From the NCBI GenBank assembly GCA_026399075.1, contig JAPLRR010000090.1, forward strand, positions 1-64,000: DNA of 64,000 nt. Reading direction: 5' to 3'. The notes under the pieces were generated by a model that was not told the DNA's origin, did not search any database, and worked only from the letters and a program-made list of their open reading frames with translations. The translations under genes were made by a program, and so were the position numbers. Origin of the DNA: Methylococcales bacterium (GTDB lineage Bacteria; Pseudomonadota; Gammaproteobacteria; Methylococcales; Methylomonadaceae). Positions 1 through 8,371 of this stretch are shown here, piece by piece. Every line of letters begins with the position of its first letter. Positions within the stretch are counted from its first letter, which is position 1.

Positions 1-1653
1 GGCCATTTCATCGGTAACATGGCTATAGGTGTACACGGCCTTCATAAGACGGCCACTATCCCAGCGCTTTTCAGCCTCCAGTTCCACACCGATGGAATGG
101 TACTTACCTTGGTTAAAAAAGGGGCCGCTAGAACCATAACCCGGCGTATCGTTTTGTTCCAAAATCTGGCTCATGTCATTGTAAAACAAGTCCGCTATCA
201 GTTTCAGCCCCGAAACAGAATGCCATTCGACCACGCCCTCATAACTTTTGATGCGTTCCTGAAAATTGTTGGGGTTGGCAACATTGGTGCTAAGGTAGTT
301 GTAATCCCGCTCATAGATATTGGGCGCCCTGAATGTGGAGCTGTACAATAATTTAAAGACCGTGCTGTCCCAAGGGTTCCAAATCAAACCCAAGCGCGGG
401 TTTAGCTGTAGGCTTTTAAGCATGTGGCTATAATCCAAGCGCAGGCCAGCGCTAAAAATCAAATCGTCAAGGACTTGCACATCATCTTGCGCGTAAAGTT
501 CAACGCGGTTACCGCTACGTTTACTGTCGTTATAGCTTAGGTACGGATCAACATCATAATTGGACAAATGCTGGCGCTGGTCGTATTGATATTCCACACC
601 CAGCATCAGGCGGTGATGGTCAAAAACCGTGCTGGTCATTTGCGCCTCGCCGCCCCACCAACGGCCACTGGCCTTGTCATTATTAACCATCCGGCCATTA
701 TTTTCATAAGCACCAGCGGAGCCATATTCATAACCTTGGTAAAAGCCTTTCACTTGTAGCGATGTTTTGTCGGTGAAGTCGTGGAGATATTTAAAATTCC
801 CGAAAAACAGCTGGTCGTTGGTGTGAAAGTCCGAGTCCTTGAAATAAGTCCCAAAAGAGGCCGTAGGCACTTGCTTATAGCGGTCAACAAAACCGGCCAT
901 GACTGCTAACTTTTCATACTGGGCACTGCCAAAAAAACGGTCAGTCCGTTCGTTGTCGCTTTTGTAGGCAATGCCATTATTGGTATCAGGATGGTCGAAT
1001 TCAGGGAAATACAGATTTTGCACACCGGCGCTATCGTAATGGGAAGCGGAGAATAACAAGTCAGCCCCATTAGCCAGTTTTTTACCATAACTGGCGCGGC
1101 CTTGGTAGGTATTATGGCTGGCCGCAGAACCTGCGAGCTGGACACCATTGATCGCCGACCCCGTTTTGGTGACAACATTGATTAAGCCCAAAAAGGCATT
1201 GGCCCCATAGATTGAAGATCCCGAACCCGGTATATATTCAATGCGTTCTACCAAATCCATATCCAGCATAAACTCCTGGCCCATATAAGCGCCGTCGTAT
1301 ATGTTTTCATTCATACGCTGGCCATCAATCATGAACAATACCCGCGAATTATAATCATTGGGGTGCAAAAAACCACGCACGGTCAGATAACTGTAATTGC
1401 GGTCACTGCTGGTGTTTAAGCCACGGATGGCATTGAGCGCATCAGCCAGGGTACGCCAACCAAAGGTGCGGATGTCGGCGGCGGTGAGCACCGACACCGA
1501 AGTCGGTGACTGGCTGGCTTTTTGCCCTAAGCGCGAGGCGCTAATCACTTCCACGTCCATCAGCGACTCAAGCGGAAGATCCGTCAGATCTTCCGCAGCC
1601 GATGACGGGCCAGCCAAGGCCAGAAAAATGGCGGGGGTGATTAACCGGCGCAT
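1..1653 (-). CDS. TonB-dependent outer-membrane receptor (3' end beyond window)
   Basis: Translating the minus strand from the ATG at 1653 gives an open frame that runs off the left edge, so the C-terminus is missing. The first 20 residues are a signal peptide ending in a Ala-rich cleavage site. A plug domain follows: the stretch SLMDVEVISASR, then TSVSVLTAADIRTFGWRTLADALNAIRG, then GSGSSIYGANAFLGLINVVTK, are typical of TonB-dependent receptors. After about residue 160, aromatic-rich alternating strands fit the beta-barrel. Such receptors import siderophores, cobalamin or other scarce ligands using energy from TonB-ExbB-ExbD. The substrate cannot be told from sequence. It is divergent from the nitrite/sulfite reductase gene across 310 bp that hold a possible Fur site. 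Recognition of the family is secure. Confidence 0.9.
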   Translation of the reverse strand, partial: MRRLITPAIFLALAGPSSAAEDLTDLPLESLMDVEVISASRLGQKASQSPTSVSVLTAADIRTFGWRTLADALNAIRGLNTSSDRNYSYLTVRGFLHPNDYNSRVLFMIDGQRMNENIYDGAYMGQEFMLDMDLVERIEYIPGSGSSIYGANAFLGLINVVTKTGSAINGVQLAGSAASHNTYQGRASYGKKLANGADLLFSASHYDSAGVQNLYFPEFDHPDTNNGIAYKSDNERTDRFFGSAQYEKLAVMAGFVDRYKQVPTASFGTYFKDSDFHTNDQLFFGNFKYLHDFTDKTSLQVKGFYQGYEYGSAGAYENNGRMVNNDKASGRWWGGEAQMTSTVFDHHRLMLGVEYQYDQRQHLSNYDVDPYLSYNDSKRSGNRVELYAQDDVQVLDDLIFSAGLRLDYSHMLKSLQLNPRLGLIWNPWDSTVFKLLYSSTFRAPNIYERDYNYLSTNVANPNNFQERIKSYEGVVEWHSVSGLKLIADLFYNDMSQILEQNDTPGYGSSGPFFNQGKYHSIGVELEAEKRWDSGRLMKAVYTYSHVTDEMA

Positions 1654-1753
1654 AGTCCAAACTGGGAGGGAAAGAAGTGCATGTCAATTTTTAGTCAGGT
1701 GGGGGGTAAAGGCTGCTTAAAGGTGGCCATCAACAAGACAGGCAATATGAGGG

Positions 1754-1783
1754 ATTATAGCCGCCCTGTGCCCGTGATGGAAA
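1754..1783 (-). promoter_or_regulatory. Possible sigma70 promoter for the TonB-dependent receptor
   Basis: On the minus strand TTTCCA (1783-1778) and TATAAT (1759-1754) are separated by 18 bp. They lie about 100 bp upstream of the receptor start. The -10 is a consensus match and the -35 is weak. Seen by eye only. Confidence 0.35.
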
Positions 1784-1918
1784 CTAATCCCCATTCTTAT
1801 GGCACAAGCACTTACCCCGTAAAGGTACACCCCCATCTGCCATGGCTTACAGACTAGCATTGCGGGTTATTTTTAATGAGAATAACTGGTTATTTTAAGG
1901 CCCACAGTATATTATGGA

Positions 1919-1933
1919 TGGTTATCATTATCA
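1919..1933. promoter_or_regulatory. Possible Fur box in the divergent receptor/reductase region
   Basis: The 15 bp read on the minus strand as TGATAAT-G-ATAACCA. This matches the left half of the 7-1-7 Fur consensus fully and the right half partly. It lies 30 bp before the reductase start, in the intergenic region shared with the TonB-dependent receptor. Iron control of a receptor and of an Fe-S/siroheme enzyme would make sense, but this is inference. Confidence 0.35.
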
Positions 1934-1962
1934 GCCCAATATAGACTTTAAAACGCTCACCT

Positions 1963-3615
1963 ATGTACCAGTATAACGACCTAGACCAAGCCCTTGTAGA
2001 GGAACGGGTAGCCCAATTCAGACGGCAAACCGAACAATTTTTAGCTGGCGAAATGCCTGAAGACCATTTTCGCGCTTTACGCTTACGCAACGGCCTGTAT
2101 ATCCAAACCCACGCCCCCATGCTGCGGGTAGCTGGCCCTTATGGCCTGCTCAATGCCCAGCAACTACGTAAACTGGCGCATATCGCCCGTCACTATGACA
2201 AAAGCTACTGCCATTTCACCACCCGGCAAAATATCCAATTTAACTGGCCTAAGCTCGAACAAGTGCCAGACATCCTCGCAGAATTGGCCACCGTACAAAT
2301 GCACGCCATCCAAACCAGCGGCAATTGTATGCGCAACACCACCTCAGACCATCTGGCCGGGGTATGTGTGGATGAAATTGAAGATCCCCGCCCCTATTGC
2401 GAAATCATCCGCCAATGGACGACCCTACACCCGGAATTCGACTATTTGCCGCGTAAATTTAAAATGGCGGTCAGTGGTGCGCTGCATGACCGCGCGGCCA
2501 CCCAATTCCACGACATCGGCCTGCATTTGGTGAAAAATGCCGACGGCGTGGTGGGTTTTAAAGTATTGGTGGGCGGCGGCTTGGGACGCACCCCGGTGAT
2601 CGGCCAAGTCATCAAGCCCTTTTTGGAAAAGAAGCACTTGTTGTCTTATCTGGAAGCCATCTTGCGCATTTACAATTTGTTTGGCCGCCGTGACAACAAA
2701 TACAAGGCGCGGATTAAAATTCTAGTCAGGGAAACAGGATTGGCTGAATTTAGCGCTATGGTCGAACAAGAATGGCTGCTTATCCGTGACCACAATGAAT
2801 TGGCTGCAGAACGCATCAATAAGGTCATAGCCCAATTTGCCCCTCCCGCTTATGAAGCCGATGCCAAACTAGACACCAGCTTTGCCCAACACCAACAAAG
2901 CAACGCCGCGTTTGCCAGCTGGGTCCAGCACAACACCGCTGACCACAAAATTGCGGGCTACCGCGCGGCATACATTTCATTAAAGGCGCCTGACTCGCCG
3001 CCCGGTGATATCACCGACGTACAGCTGGATGTCGTGGCCGATCTGACCGAGCAATACAGCTTTGGCGAAATCCGGGCCACCCACCGCCAGAACCTCATTT
3101 TGGCCGATGTCAAACAAGCCGACCTGTACCCATTGTGGCAAGCACTGGCTGCGCAGCAACTGGCAACACCCAATATCGGCACAGTGACCGACATGATTTG
3201 CTGTCCGGGGCTGGATTTTTGTTCGCTGGCCAATGCCGGTTCCATCGGTATCGCCAAAGAAATCAACGAAGCCTTGGACGACATCGATTACCTACATGAC
3301 ATTGGCGAGTTAAAAATCAACATGTCTGGCTGCATGAACGGCTGCGCCCACCAGAGTGTCGGCCATATCGGCATCTTGGGCGTTGATAAAAAAGGCACAG
3401 AATGGTACCAGCTGACTTTGGGCGGCTCTTCCGAAAATGAGGCCGCCATCGGCGAACGCTTAGGGCCTGCGGTTGCCAAAGACCAAGTCACCCAAGCCAT
3501 CCTCACTATCTTGGATGTCTACCTAAAACAACGGCTCGAAGACGAACCTTTCCTGGACATGGTAAACCGAGTCGGCATCACCCCATTTAAAGAGCACGTT
3601 TATGCAAATCATTAA
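1963..3615 (+). CDS. cysI: Assimilatory nitrite/sulfite reductase, siroheme [4Fe-4S] enzyme
   Basis: Length 550 aa. It carries two ferredoxin-like half domains (about residues 40-110 and 300-370) and two siroheme-binding halves. In the C-terminal half the cluster cysteines appear as C-PGLDF-C near residue 415 and GC-MN-GC near 450, the C-x5-C ... C-x3-C pattern that binds the coupled siroheme and [4Fe-4S] cluster. The N-terminal substrate region has YCHFTTRQNIQ and TSGNCMRNTT. The reaction is six-electron reduction of sulfite to sulfide or nitrite to ammonia in the cytoplasm. The single-polypeptide family used by Pseudomonas-type bacteria is usually followed by a DUF934 gene, as here (14-bp overlap), and I therefore favour sulfite. 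The usual cysH partner is not within the window. Confidence 0.93.
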   Translation: MYQYNDLDQALVEERVAQFRRQTEQFLAGEMPEDHFRALRLRNGLYIQTHAPMLRVAGPYGLLNAQQLRKLAHIARHYDKSYCHFTTRQNIQFNWPKLEQVPDILAELATVQMHAIQTSGNCMRNTTSDHLAGVCVDEIEDPRPYCEIIRQWTTLHPEFDYLPRKFKMAVSGALHDRAATQFHDIGLHLVKNADGVVGFKVLVGGGLGRTPVIGQVIKPFLEKKHLLSYLEAILRIYNLFGRRDNKYKARIKILVRETGLAEFSAMVEQEWLLIRDHNELAAERINKVIAQFAPPAYEADAKLDTSFAQHQQSNAAFASWVQHNTADHKIAGYRAAYISLKAPDSPPGDITDVQLDVVADLTEQYSFGEIRATHRQNLILADVKQADLYPLWQALAAQQLATPNIGTVTDMICCPGLDFCSLANAGSIGIAKEINEALDDIDYLHDIGELKINMSGCMNGCAHQSVGHIGILGVDKKGTEWYQLTLGGSSENEAAIGERLGPAVAKDQVTQAILTILDVYLKQRLEDEPFLDMVNRVGITPFKEHVYANH

Positions 3616-4054
3616 AGACCAACAAATTATTGACGACACTTGGCAGTATGTGGCCGATGATGCCAGCTTGGTAAACGGGGACATCTGTGTTTCCTTGGCG
3701 CGCTGGCAACAAGACAAACAATTGTTACAATCCCACGACGGTAAGCTAGGGGTAAGAATAGGGCCTGCCGACCCGGTTGCTGACATTGCCGCTGATTTAT
3801 CCGCGCTGCAATTGGTGGAATTGGATTTCCCTGATTTTGCCGATGGCCGTTTATTCACCGCTGCGTGGCTGCTGCGCGCCCGCTATCACTTTCAAGGTGA
3901 AATTAGGGCGACTGGCCACTTTATGACCGGACAAGTGTTTTATCTGTCCAAGGTGGGCGTTAATGCGTTTTGTCCTGACAAAACCAATGACCTGCCTGTT
4001 GTTTTGGCAAATTTGCATGACTTTACGGTCAGCTATCAAAACGCCATCAGCTAG
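3602..4054 (+). CDS. DUF934 family protein, partner of the sulfite reductase
   Basis: Length 150 aa. Its start overlaps the last 14 bp of the reductase gene, so the two are translationally coupled. The region with VRIGPADPVADIAADL, then LVELDFPDFADGRLFTAAWLLRARY and later the GQVFYL stretch, is the recognisable DUF934 core. Family members sit beside nitrite/sulfite reductase and cysH in many proteobacteria. A role in electron delivery or assembly is assumed in the literature, but the biochemical function is not established as far as I know. No cysteine cluster suggesting a metal site is seen. The gene is the last of its operon and is followed by about 600 bp without a clear gene. Confidence 0.85.
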   Translation: MQIIKDQQIIDDTWQYVADDASLVNGDICVSLARWQQDKQLLQSHDGKLGVRIGPADPVADIAADLSALQLVELDFPDFADGRLFTAAWLLRARYHFQGEIRATGHFMTGQVFYLSKVGVNAFCPDKTNDLPVVLANLHDFTVSYQNAIS

Positions 4055-4661
4055 ACCCGTTTAAAAACCAGCCGGGCAACTGTCCCATCGTTGCCCAGCT
4101 GGCTTTCCCCATTAGCCAAAATCCGCCAGATTGCCTTTTGTTCCCAACCAGAGTTTCCTGTCTGGTGGGCGTTTCTTTGCCCAAATCAATCTGGGATACG
4201 TTTTGTCCGATGATAAAACGGCTGCGGCAAAACCACAGTCAATGTCAAATTCCGTTGTCCGCAAGCTTCATGCGGGCTACGATTTAGGGTATTGCCTAAG
4301 CCTACGCCCCAATAATCCAATCGATGCGGTGAACAAAATGAACCGCAGCGTTTATTCCTCACCGTAGCCTAGGGCCCTCTTGTTCCGCAAATTACGCATA
4401 AAAAATTTTCCTGCCAAAAAACTTGTCAACGCCTAAGTGCTTGGTTTATCGTATAGCCACCCCTACAAGCAGGGGCTTACACCACTTTCCGGGCAGGGCC
4501 AATCAGGCAAGTTGCATCCCAATGGACACTATCGAAATCTTGGCATACCTGATGACCATCGCCGTCAAAGCGCAGCTTTTGCTTGTATTTGCGGATTTTT
4601 TGAATAATCGATCCAGACCTGAAGCAAACACAATAAAACCCTGCTTGATGCAGGGATAGCC
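4055..4661. other. Intergenic region with no supported gene
   Basis: About 600 bp separate the DUF934 gene from the histidine kinase. Short open frames exist (for example 4131-4367 and 4423-4659) but their translations resemble no family and have no convincing ribosome site. Just before the kinase start, CCCTGC (4640-4645) pairs with GCAGGG (4651-4656). The right arm overlaps the likely Shine-Dalgarno AGGG, so the kinase start may be partly masked in a hairpin. A kinase N-terminal sensor domain that might once have occupied this space is not recognisable. Confidence 0.4.
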
Positions 4662-5480
4662 ATGAAATTTCAGGCCCGGTACTCTGCTATGCTGTGTATG
4701 GTCTGCCGCGAGACAGCACAACGGGAATGCCGCAACCAGACCAAAACGACGGAACCAAAGTTAATCCCCAGCCTCGTAGAGCAAGCCCATACAGCGCGTA
4801 TTTCCATGCTAGGCCAGTTATCGGCCGCCTTGGCCCACGAGCTTAACCAGCCCTTAAACGCCATCCTCAACAACGCCCAAGCTGCCCAGCGTTTCCTAAG
4901 GCGTAATCCAGCAAACTTGGCAGACCTCACGAACATCTTGGATGACATCGTAAAAAACACCTTGCGGGCGGGCGATATCGTCCACCACTTGCGGGCGTTG
5001 GTGAAAAAGCAAGAAGCCGTCCGTCAAGCACAGGACATCAACACGATTATCCACGAAGCCGCCCAAATGCTACGCTGTGAGCTGATCGGCCAGCAAGTTA
5101 GCTTGCACCTGAACCTGGCCGACACACTGCCGCCCGTCTGGGGTGATGCGGTGCAACTGCTGCAAGTGACGCTAAACCTGTTGACGAACGGGATAGAGGC
5201 CCTGGCCCCACTAGAAAAGTCCCGCCGCCACATCGAAGTTAGCACAGCCTGTGTAGAAGCAAGCCACATCGAAGTCAGCGTGGCCGACACTGGCCAAGGG
5301 CTAGACCCCGCGCAACTGGACTTGATTTTTTCGCCATTTAACACCAGTAAGCCCGACGGGCTGGGCATGGGCCTTGCGATCTGCTGTGCCATCGTCGATA
5401 ACCACGGCGGCAGACTGTGGGCCACCAACAAGCCCGACGGCGGCGCGTGTTTCCATTTCACCCTGCCCATCCGCAAATAG
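4662..5480 (+). CDS. Sensor-less histidine kinase, FixL/DctS-like catalytic core
   Basis: Length 272 aa. The H-box (LAHELNQPLNAIL, phospho-accepting His near residue 60), an N-box variant (LNLLTNGIEAL), the G1 motif DTGQGL, and an F/G2 region ending in GLGMGLAI are all present, so the HisKA and HATPase domains look complete. About 45 residues precede the H-box helix and hold no PAS, GAF or membrane segment. Related kinases normally have 200-400 residues of sensor there. The protein is either a soluble kinase fed by a partner or a 5'-truncated relic. Eight bases separate it from the FixJ-like regulator, so the two form a two-component operon. The start at 4662 has AGGG 7 bases upstream; a later start is possible. 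Confidence 0.8.
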   Translation: MKFQARYSAMLCMVCRETAQRECRNQTKTTEPKLIPSLVEQAHTARISMLGQLSAALAHELNQPLNAILNNAQAAQRFLRRNPANLADLTNILDDIVKNTLRAGDIVHHLRALVKKQEAVRQAQDINTIIHEAAQMLRCELIGQQVSLHLNLADTLPPVWGDAVQLLQVTLNLLTNGIEALAPLEKSRRHIEVSTACVEASHIEVSVADTGQGLDPAQLDLIFSPFNTSKPDGLGMGLAICCAIVDNHGGRLWATNKPDGGACFHFTLPIRK

Positions 5481-5488
5481 GAATGCCT

Positions 5489-5977
5489 ATGAGCCCAAAA
5501 CCCACTGTGTTCATCATCGACGACGATGCCGACGTGCGCGTCGGACTCTGCCGCTTGGCCCGTTCAGAAGACTACCACGCCGTGCCATTCGCCTCTGCGG
5601 ATGATTTTCTGGCCGCCGCCCCCAGCCATCCGGGCCCGGCCTGCCTGATCCTGGATGTGCGTATGCCGGGCCTGGATGGGCTGGGCTTGCAACAAAAACT
5701 GGCGGCACAAGGCCATCATTGGCCCATCATTTTCCTGACCGGCTACGGCGACATCCCCCAGTCAGTCCGTGCCATAAAAGCCGGGGCGCTGGACTTTTTG
5801 ACCAAGCCCTGCCTGGACACCGACTTGCTCGCTGCCATCGAGCTGGCGCTGGCGAAAGACCACGAGCACCACCAACAACAAGCGGCGGCAGACTGTCAGG
5901 CCCGCCTCGCCAGCCTGACCCCGCGCGAACGGCAAGTATTGGCTTCAGTGCGATGCTTTTCAGGAACATACTCATAA
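5489..5977 (+). pseudogene. FixJ-family response regulator truncated in its LuxR HTH
   Basis: The receiver domain is intact: acidic pocket IIDDDAD, phospho-acceptor Asp in LILDVRMPGLDG (near residue 53), the Thr of FLTGYGD and the Lys of LTKPC. A linker leads to SLTPRERQVLAS, the first helix of the LuxR-type HTH. Then the match to the family stops and the frame ends after eight unrelated residues. A normal member runs about 200 residues with a full four-helix HTH, so the DNA-binding part is lost. The following DNA encodes the end of a phage tail-collar protein in another frame, so a recombination joined the two genes near 5940-5950. The start at 5489 is preferred to 5483 because AGGA stands 6 bases upstream. 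Confidence 0.85.
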
Positions 5978-6149
5978 CTATGAGATTACCCAACCATCAG
6001 GCATCTCACAACAAGGCCAAGGAGCAGGGACTAATGTGACATCAAAGGCAACGACCTCTCCTAATAAACCAGCTTTGTTTGGCCCAGAAACTCGGCCTAA
6101 AAATATTGCGGTGAATTATATTATAAGATATAGGTGTAACTCCATATAA
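5943..6149 (+). pseudogene. C-terminal remnant of a phage tail-collar/tail-fibre protein
   Basis: Reading from 5943 in the frame one base off the response-regulator frame gives LQCDAFQEHTHNYE, a Gly/Ser/Thr/Gln-rich stretch, and FGPETRPKNIAVNYIIRY before TAA. The DAFQ-x-H-x-H motif and the ETRP-KN-AVNY ending are the hallmark of tail-collar domain proteins of phages and related particles. About 68 residues remain. No start codon belongs to it, and the 5' part has been replaced by the truncated response regulator. No other phage gene is visible in the window, so this is an isolated fragment. Confidence 0.75.
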
Positions 6150-6152
6150 CTG

Positions 6153-6290
6153 GTGGGCAGGCAAAAAGATACCGGTCTGTCACGTCACCACAATCGAGTA
6201 CGGTGGATAAACGGCCTTATCGTTTGCCCACGCGGAATTAACCACGGAACTTGGTGAAGGGTGGGTAGGAAAAAAGTTGCCTACTCACCC
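6153..6290. repeat. Two intergenic hairpins upstream of the DUF7689-like gene
   Basis: GTGGGCA (6153-6159) pairs with TGCCCAC (6225-6231) across a partly palindromic 79-bp unit. GGGTGGGTAGG (6259-6269) pairs with CCTACTCACCC (6280-6290) with one mismatch and a 10-base loop. The first looks like a small palindromic intergenic element. The second could be a terminator for the collar fragment, though no clear T-run follows. Confidence 0.5.
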
Positions 6291-6317
6291 AACTTAACTG
6301 CAACATTGAGGTGTTTT

Positions 6318-7166
6318 ATGACTAGAGCGTTAACCAAGGACGAAAAAATCAGATTTCATGATTATTTTGTTAATCTGAATGTGGATAAAGCAGTAGTCAG
6401 TGGTGAGGCTACTACAGACTATAATTGCATTGCTTGGACTGTCGGGATTACCAACGCATGGATATGGCCTGGAAGTACAATCGGCGACTTTGATAAATTT
6501 TATAAGACAAAGGGATATACAAGGACGACGGATTCAAATTCTCCAATTGCTGCATGGGGATATGCAGAAAATAAAATGACCCATGGTTCCGTTTCCGGTA
6601 AAGATCACGGCCCCTGATGGGAGTCAAAATGCGGTAGTGATTTGCGCATTCAACATGGTCGCGACGAGCTTCACGGCCTTACACCTGCTTACGGGAATAT
6701 AGTGGCTTATTATAAGTCTGATAAGCTTTTGACAACTGAAGAAAGCCAAAGCGTGATTGCACTTCCTGAAGCTATGACAACCATCCATCCCATCGATTCG
6801 ACACAACTGGAAATTCTTAAGAAGGTAACAGCCAACGTTAGCCCTAAATTGCGTCAGCAGTTTGAAACCGCTTTTGTGGCATGGAAAGATACATGGTACG
6901 CAGGCAGTCTTTCCATAAACTCCAATCCGAATGCACGAGCGACCGGTAACGCATTCGACACGCTAGTTAAATTAGGACGAGAATCTATTCCTTTGGTAAT
7001 AGAAGCATTAGCGGTTCCTGAAAATTTCATGGCGTTGTCCCTTTACCATGCGATCCAATCCGATCAGACGCTTTTTGTCACTTTAGAAGCGGACGATCCC
7101 CGTGTTTTTGAAGGCGAGCAAGGAAAAGCACGATTGGCCGTCCAACAATATTTAAACAGCCTTTAA
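6318..7166 (+). pseudogene. DUF7689-like protein interrupted by an in-frame TGA
   Basis: The ATG at 6318 has GAGGTG 7 bases upstream. The N-terminal part contains DYNCIAWTVG followed by a Trp-Pro motif, which recalls DUF7689-type proteins of unknown function. TGA at 6615-6617 stops it, but the same frame continues without further stops to 7166 (WESKCGSDLRIQHGRDELHG, then a conserved-looking helical region). In relatives, as I remember them, a Trp-x-Ser-Lys segment follows directly, so the two halves belong together, about 282 aa in all. The likeliest cause is a CGA-to-TGA nonsense change; a sequencing error or readthrough are alternatives. I see no reason to invoke selenocysteine. The family assignment is moderate; the interruption itself is clear. 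Confidence 0.65.
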
Positions 7167-7500
7167 CTCGATGTGCTAGTTGCGTCGGATTAGCTTATTG
7201 AGCGTAGCGAAATAACGTAACCCGAGACAACGAAGCCGAGTAGTCGGGCACATGCTTTTCATGCCAGACATTTCTAGGTTAAATATAGGACTACCAACTT
7301 AATGCGGGACAGTTTAAGGTTAAGCTGTTCGTGGTGAGCCCTTCGATACCTCATGAGCGCAGTCGAATGGCTCATGACGAACGGTTAAGCTTCACGAATG
7401 CCCCGCTTTAAGTTGGTAGCCAATTTAACCATCAACTTGAAGCAACCGTTATTTTGTATGGGCGAAGCGTGGTAAGTTGTGGCTGGGTAGCCCTGATAAA
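7167..7500. repeat. Intergenic repeat region with a 129-bp MITE-like inverted repeat
   Basis: Between 7291 and 7419 the sequence is a long imperfect palindrome with 12-bp terminal inverted repeats CTACCAACTTAA / TTAAGTTGGTAG. Inner arms include GGTTAAGC.GTTCGT and its complement, and a central TTCGA-x-TCATGAG region. It encodes no protein. A partial copy sharing CAACT-AA-GCGGGACAGT lies near 7973-7993. A separate imperfect palindrome (GTCGGATTA ... TAACCCGA) occupies about 7184-7226. I see no gene in this stretch. Confidence 0.65.
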
Positions 7501-7857
7501 TTAGCCGATTTTTAAGCCGACAAAAAATCCCCCTGCGGCGCTGACCCCTTTACTGGTGATGCTAGACAGGCGCTGTGCCAAATAGCTACCGGATTGTTTG
7601 GCTGCGTCAGTTGCTGTATTGGCCGCCTCTTGCAAGCTGGCATCGCTGATTTGGGCAACACCGTAATATTCGGCGACAAACAACAGCACAATGGCCGCCC
7701 CGGCCAAAAACAGCGCGGTGCGCAACATCTTTTTGGCAAAATAGCCCACCGCCAAACCCATCGCAAAAGGCGCCCCCACATTGCCCAGCAAAAATTCCGA
7801 AGACAGAAAGTCAGTGGAAAAAAAGGTGTTTTGGGTCTCATTTTTTATCATGCTCAT
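7501..7857 (-). CDS. FUN14-family small membrane protein
   Basis: Length 118 aa. The N-terminal segment (GNVGAPFAMGLAVGYFAKK, residues about 26-44), a hydrophobic helix (LFLAGAAIVLLFVAEYYGV), an amphipathic Ala-rich linker and a C-terminal Gly-rich helix (AAGGFFVGLKIG) match the layout of FUN14 proteins. The eukaryotic members are mitophagy receptors. The bacterial members have no established function. The start at 7857 is supported by AGGA 6 bases upstream. It stands alone on the minus strand. The family call is by pattern and moderately sure. Confidence 0.7.
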   Translation of the reverse strand: MSMIKNETQNTFFSTDFLSSEFLLGNVGAPFAMGLAVGYFAKKMLRTALFLAGAAIVLLFVAEYYGVAQISDASLQEAANTATDAAKQSGSYLAQRLSSITSKGVSAAGGFFVGLKIG

Positions 7858-8014
7858 TAATTCCTGTGCTGCGTAATCATTAAGATGGTGACTGCTTAGG
7901 GGTAAATTATATCAATTGCGGGCTTAGCCCGATAAGCTTTAAACACACTTTAAGTTGATGCCGTATTAGGCTAGCAACTGAAGGCGGGACAGTGACTTTC
8001 GTAAGCGTTTATCT

Positions 8015-8110
8015 CCTCCCTTTGATAAGGGGGCTGCGGGGGGAATTTTTCAACACTTACGCCAGAGCGGTAACCCGCAAATCCCCCCTAGCCCCTTTTT
8101 CAAAGGGGGT
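8015..8110. repeat. CCCCC/GGGGG intergenic inverted repeat
   Basis: Left arm CCTCCCTTTGATAAGGGGG plus CTGCGGGGGGAATTT pairs with AAATCCCCCCTAG and CCCCTTTTTCAAAGGGG. The result is a nested hairpin of about 96 bp. A similar C-rich element lies at 55976-56073. The remainder of 7858-8371 shows no gene. Confidence 0.6.
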
Positions 8111-8371
8111 AACTGTTGGTAGCCCCATTATAACTTTACCGGCATTAACTTTGGTGTCGAATCAACGCAGACATTTTGACGGGCAAATAATCTCCCTTAA
8201 GCCGAAAGTACCAGTAATTTATTAACATCTGATGCTTGCCTTACCAAGATTAGTCATGAATAATGGTCTTAAATCCTGCCATAGCTAGGATTATAACGGT
8301 AAGGCTTATTTTTTTGCTTTACTTACGACTTTGTTACGATTTTAATATTACTTTTTACTTAGAGGCTAACA

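Noticed and set aside
4131-4659. Two plus-strand frames between DUF934 and the histidine kinase
   Set aside because: Translations match no family and lack convincing ribosome sites; they read like chance open frames.
6615-6617. Selenocysteine at the TGA of the DUF7689-like gene
   Set aside because: No selenoprotein family is known for this domain, the residue expected there is not Cys, and no SECIS-like hairpin is apparent just after the codon.
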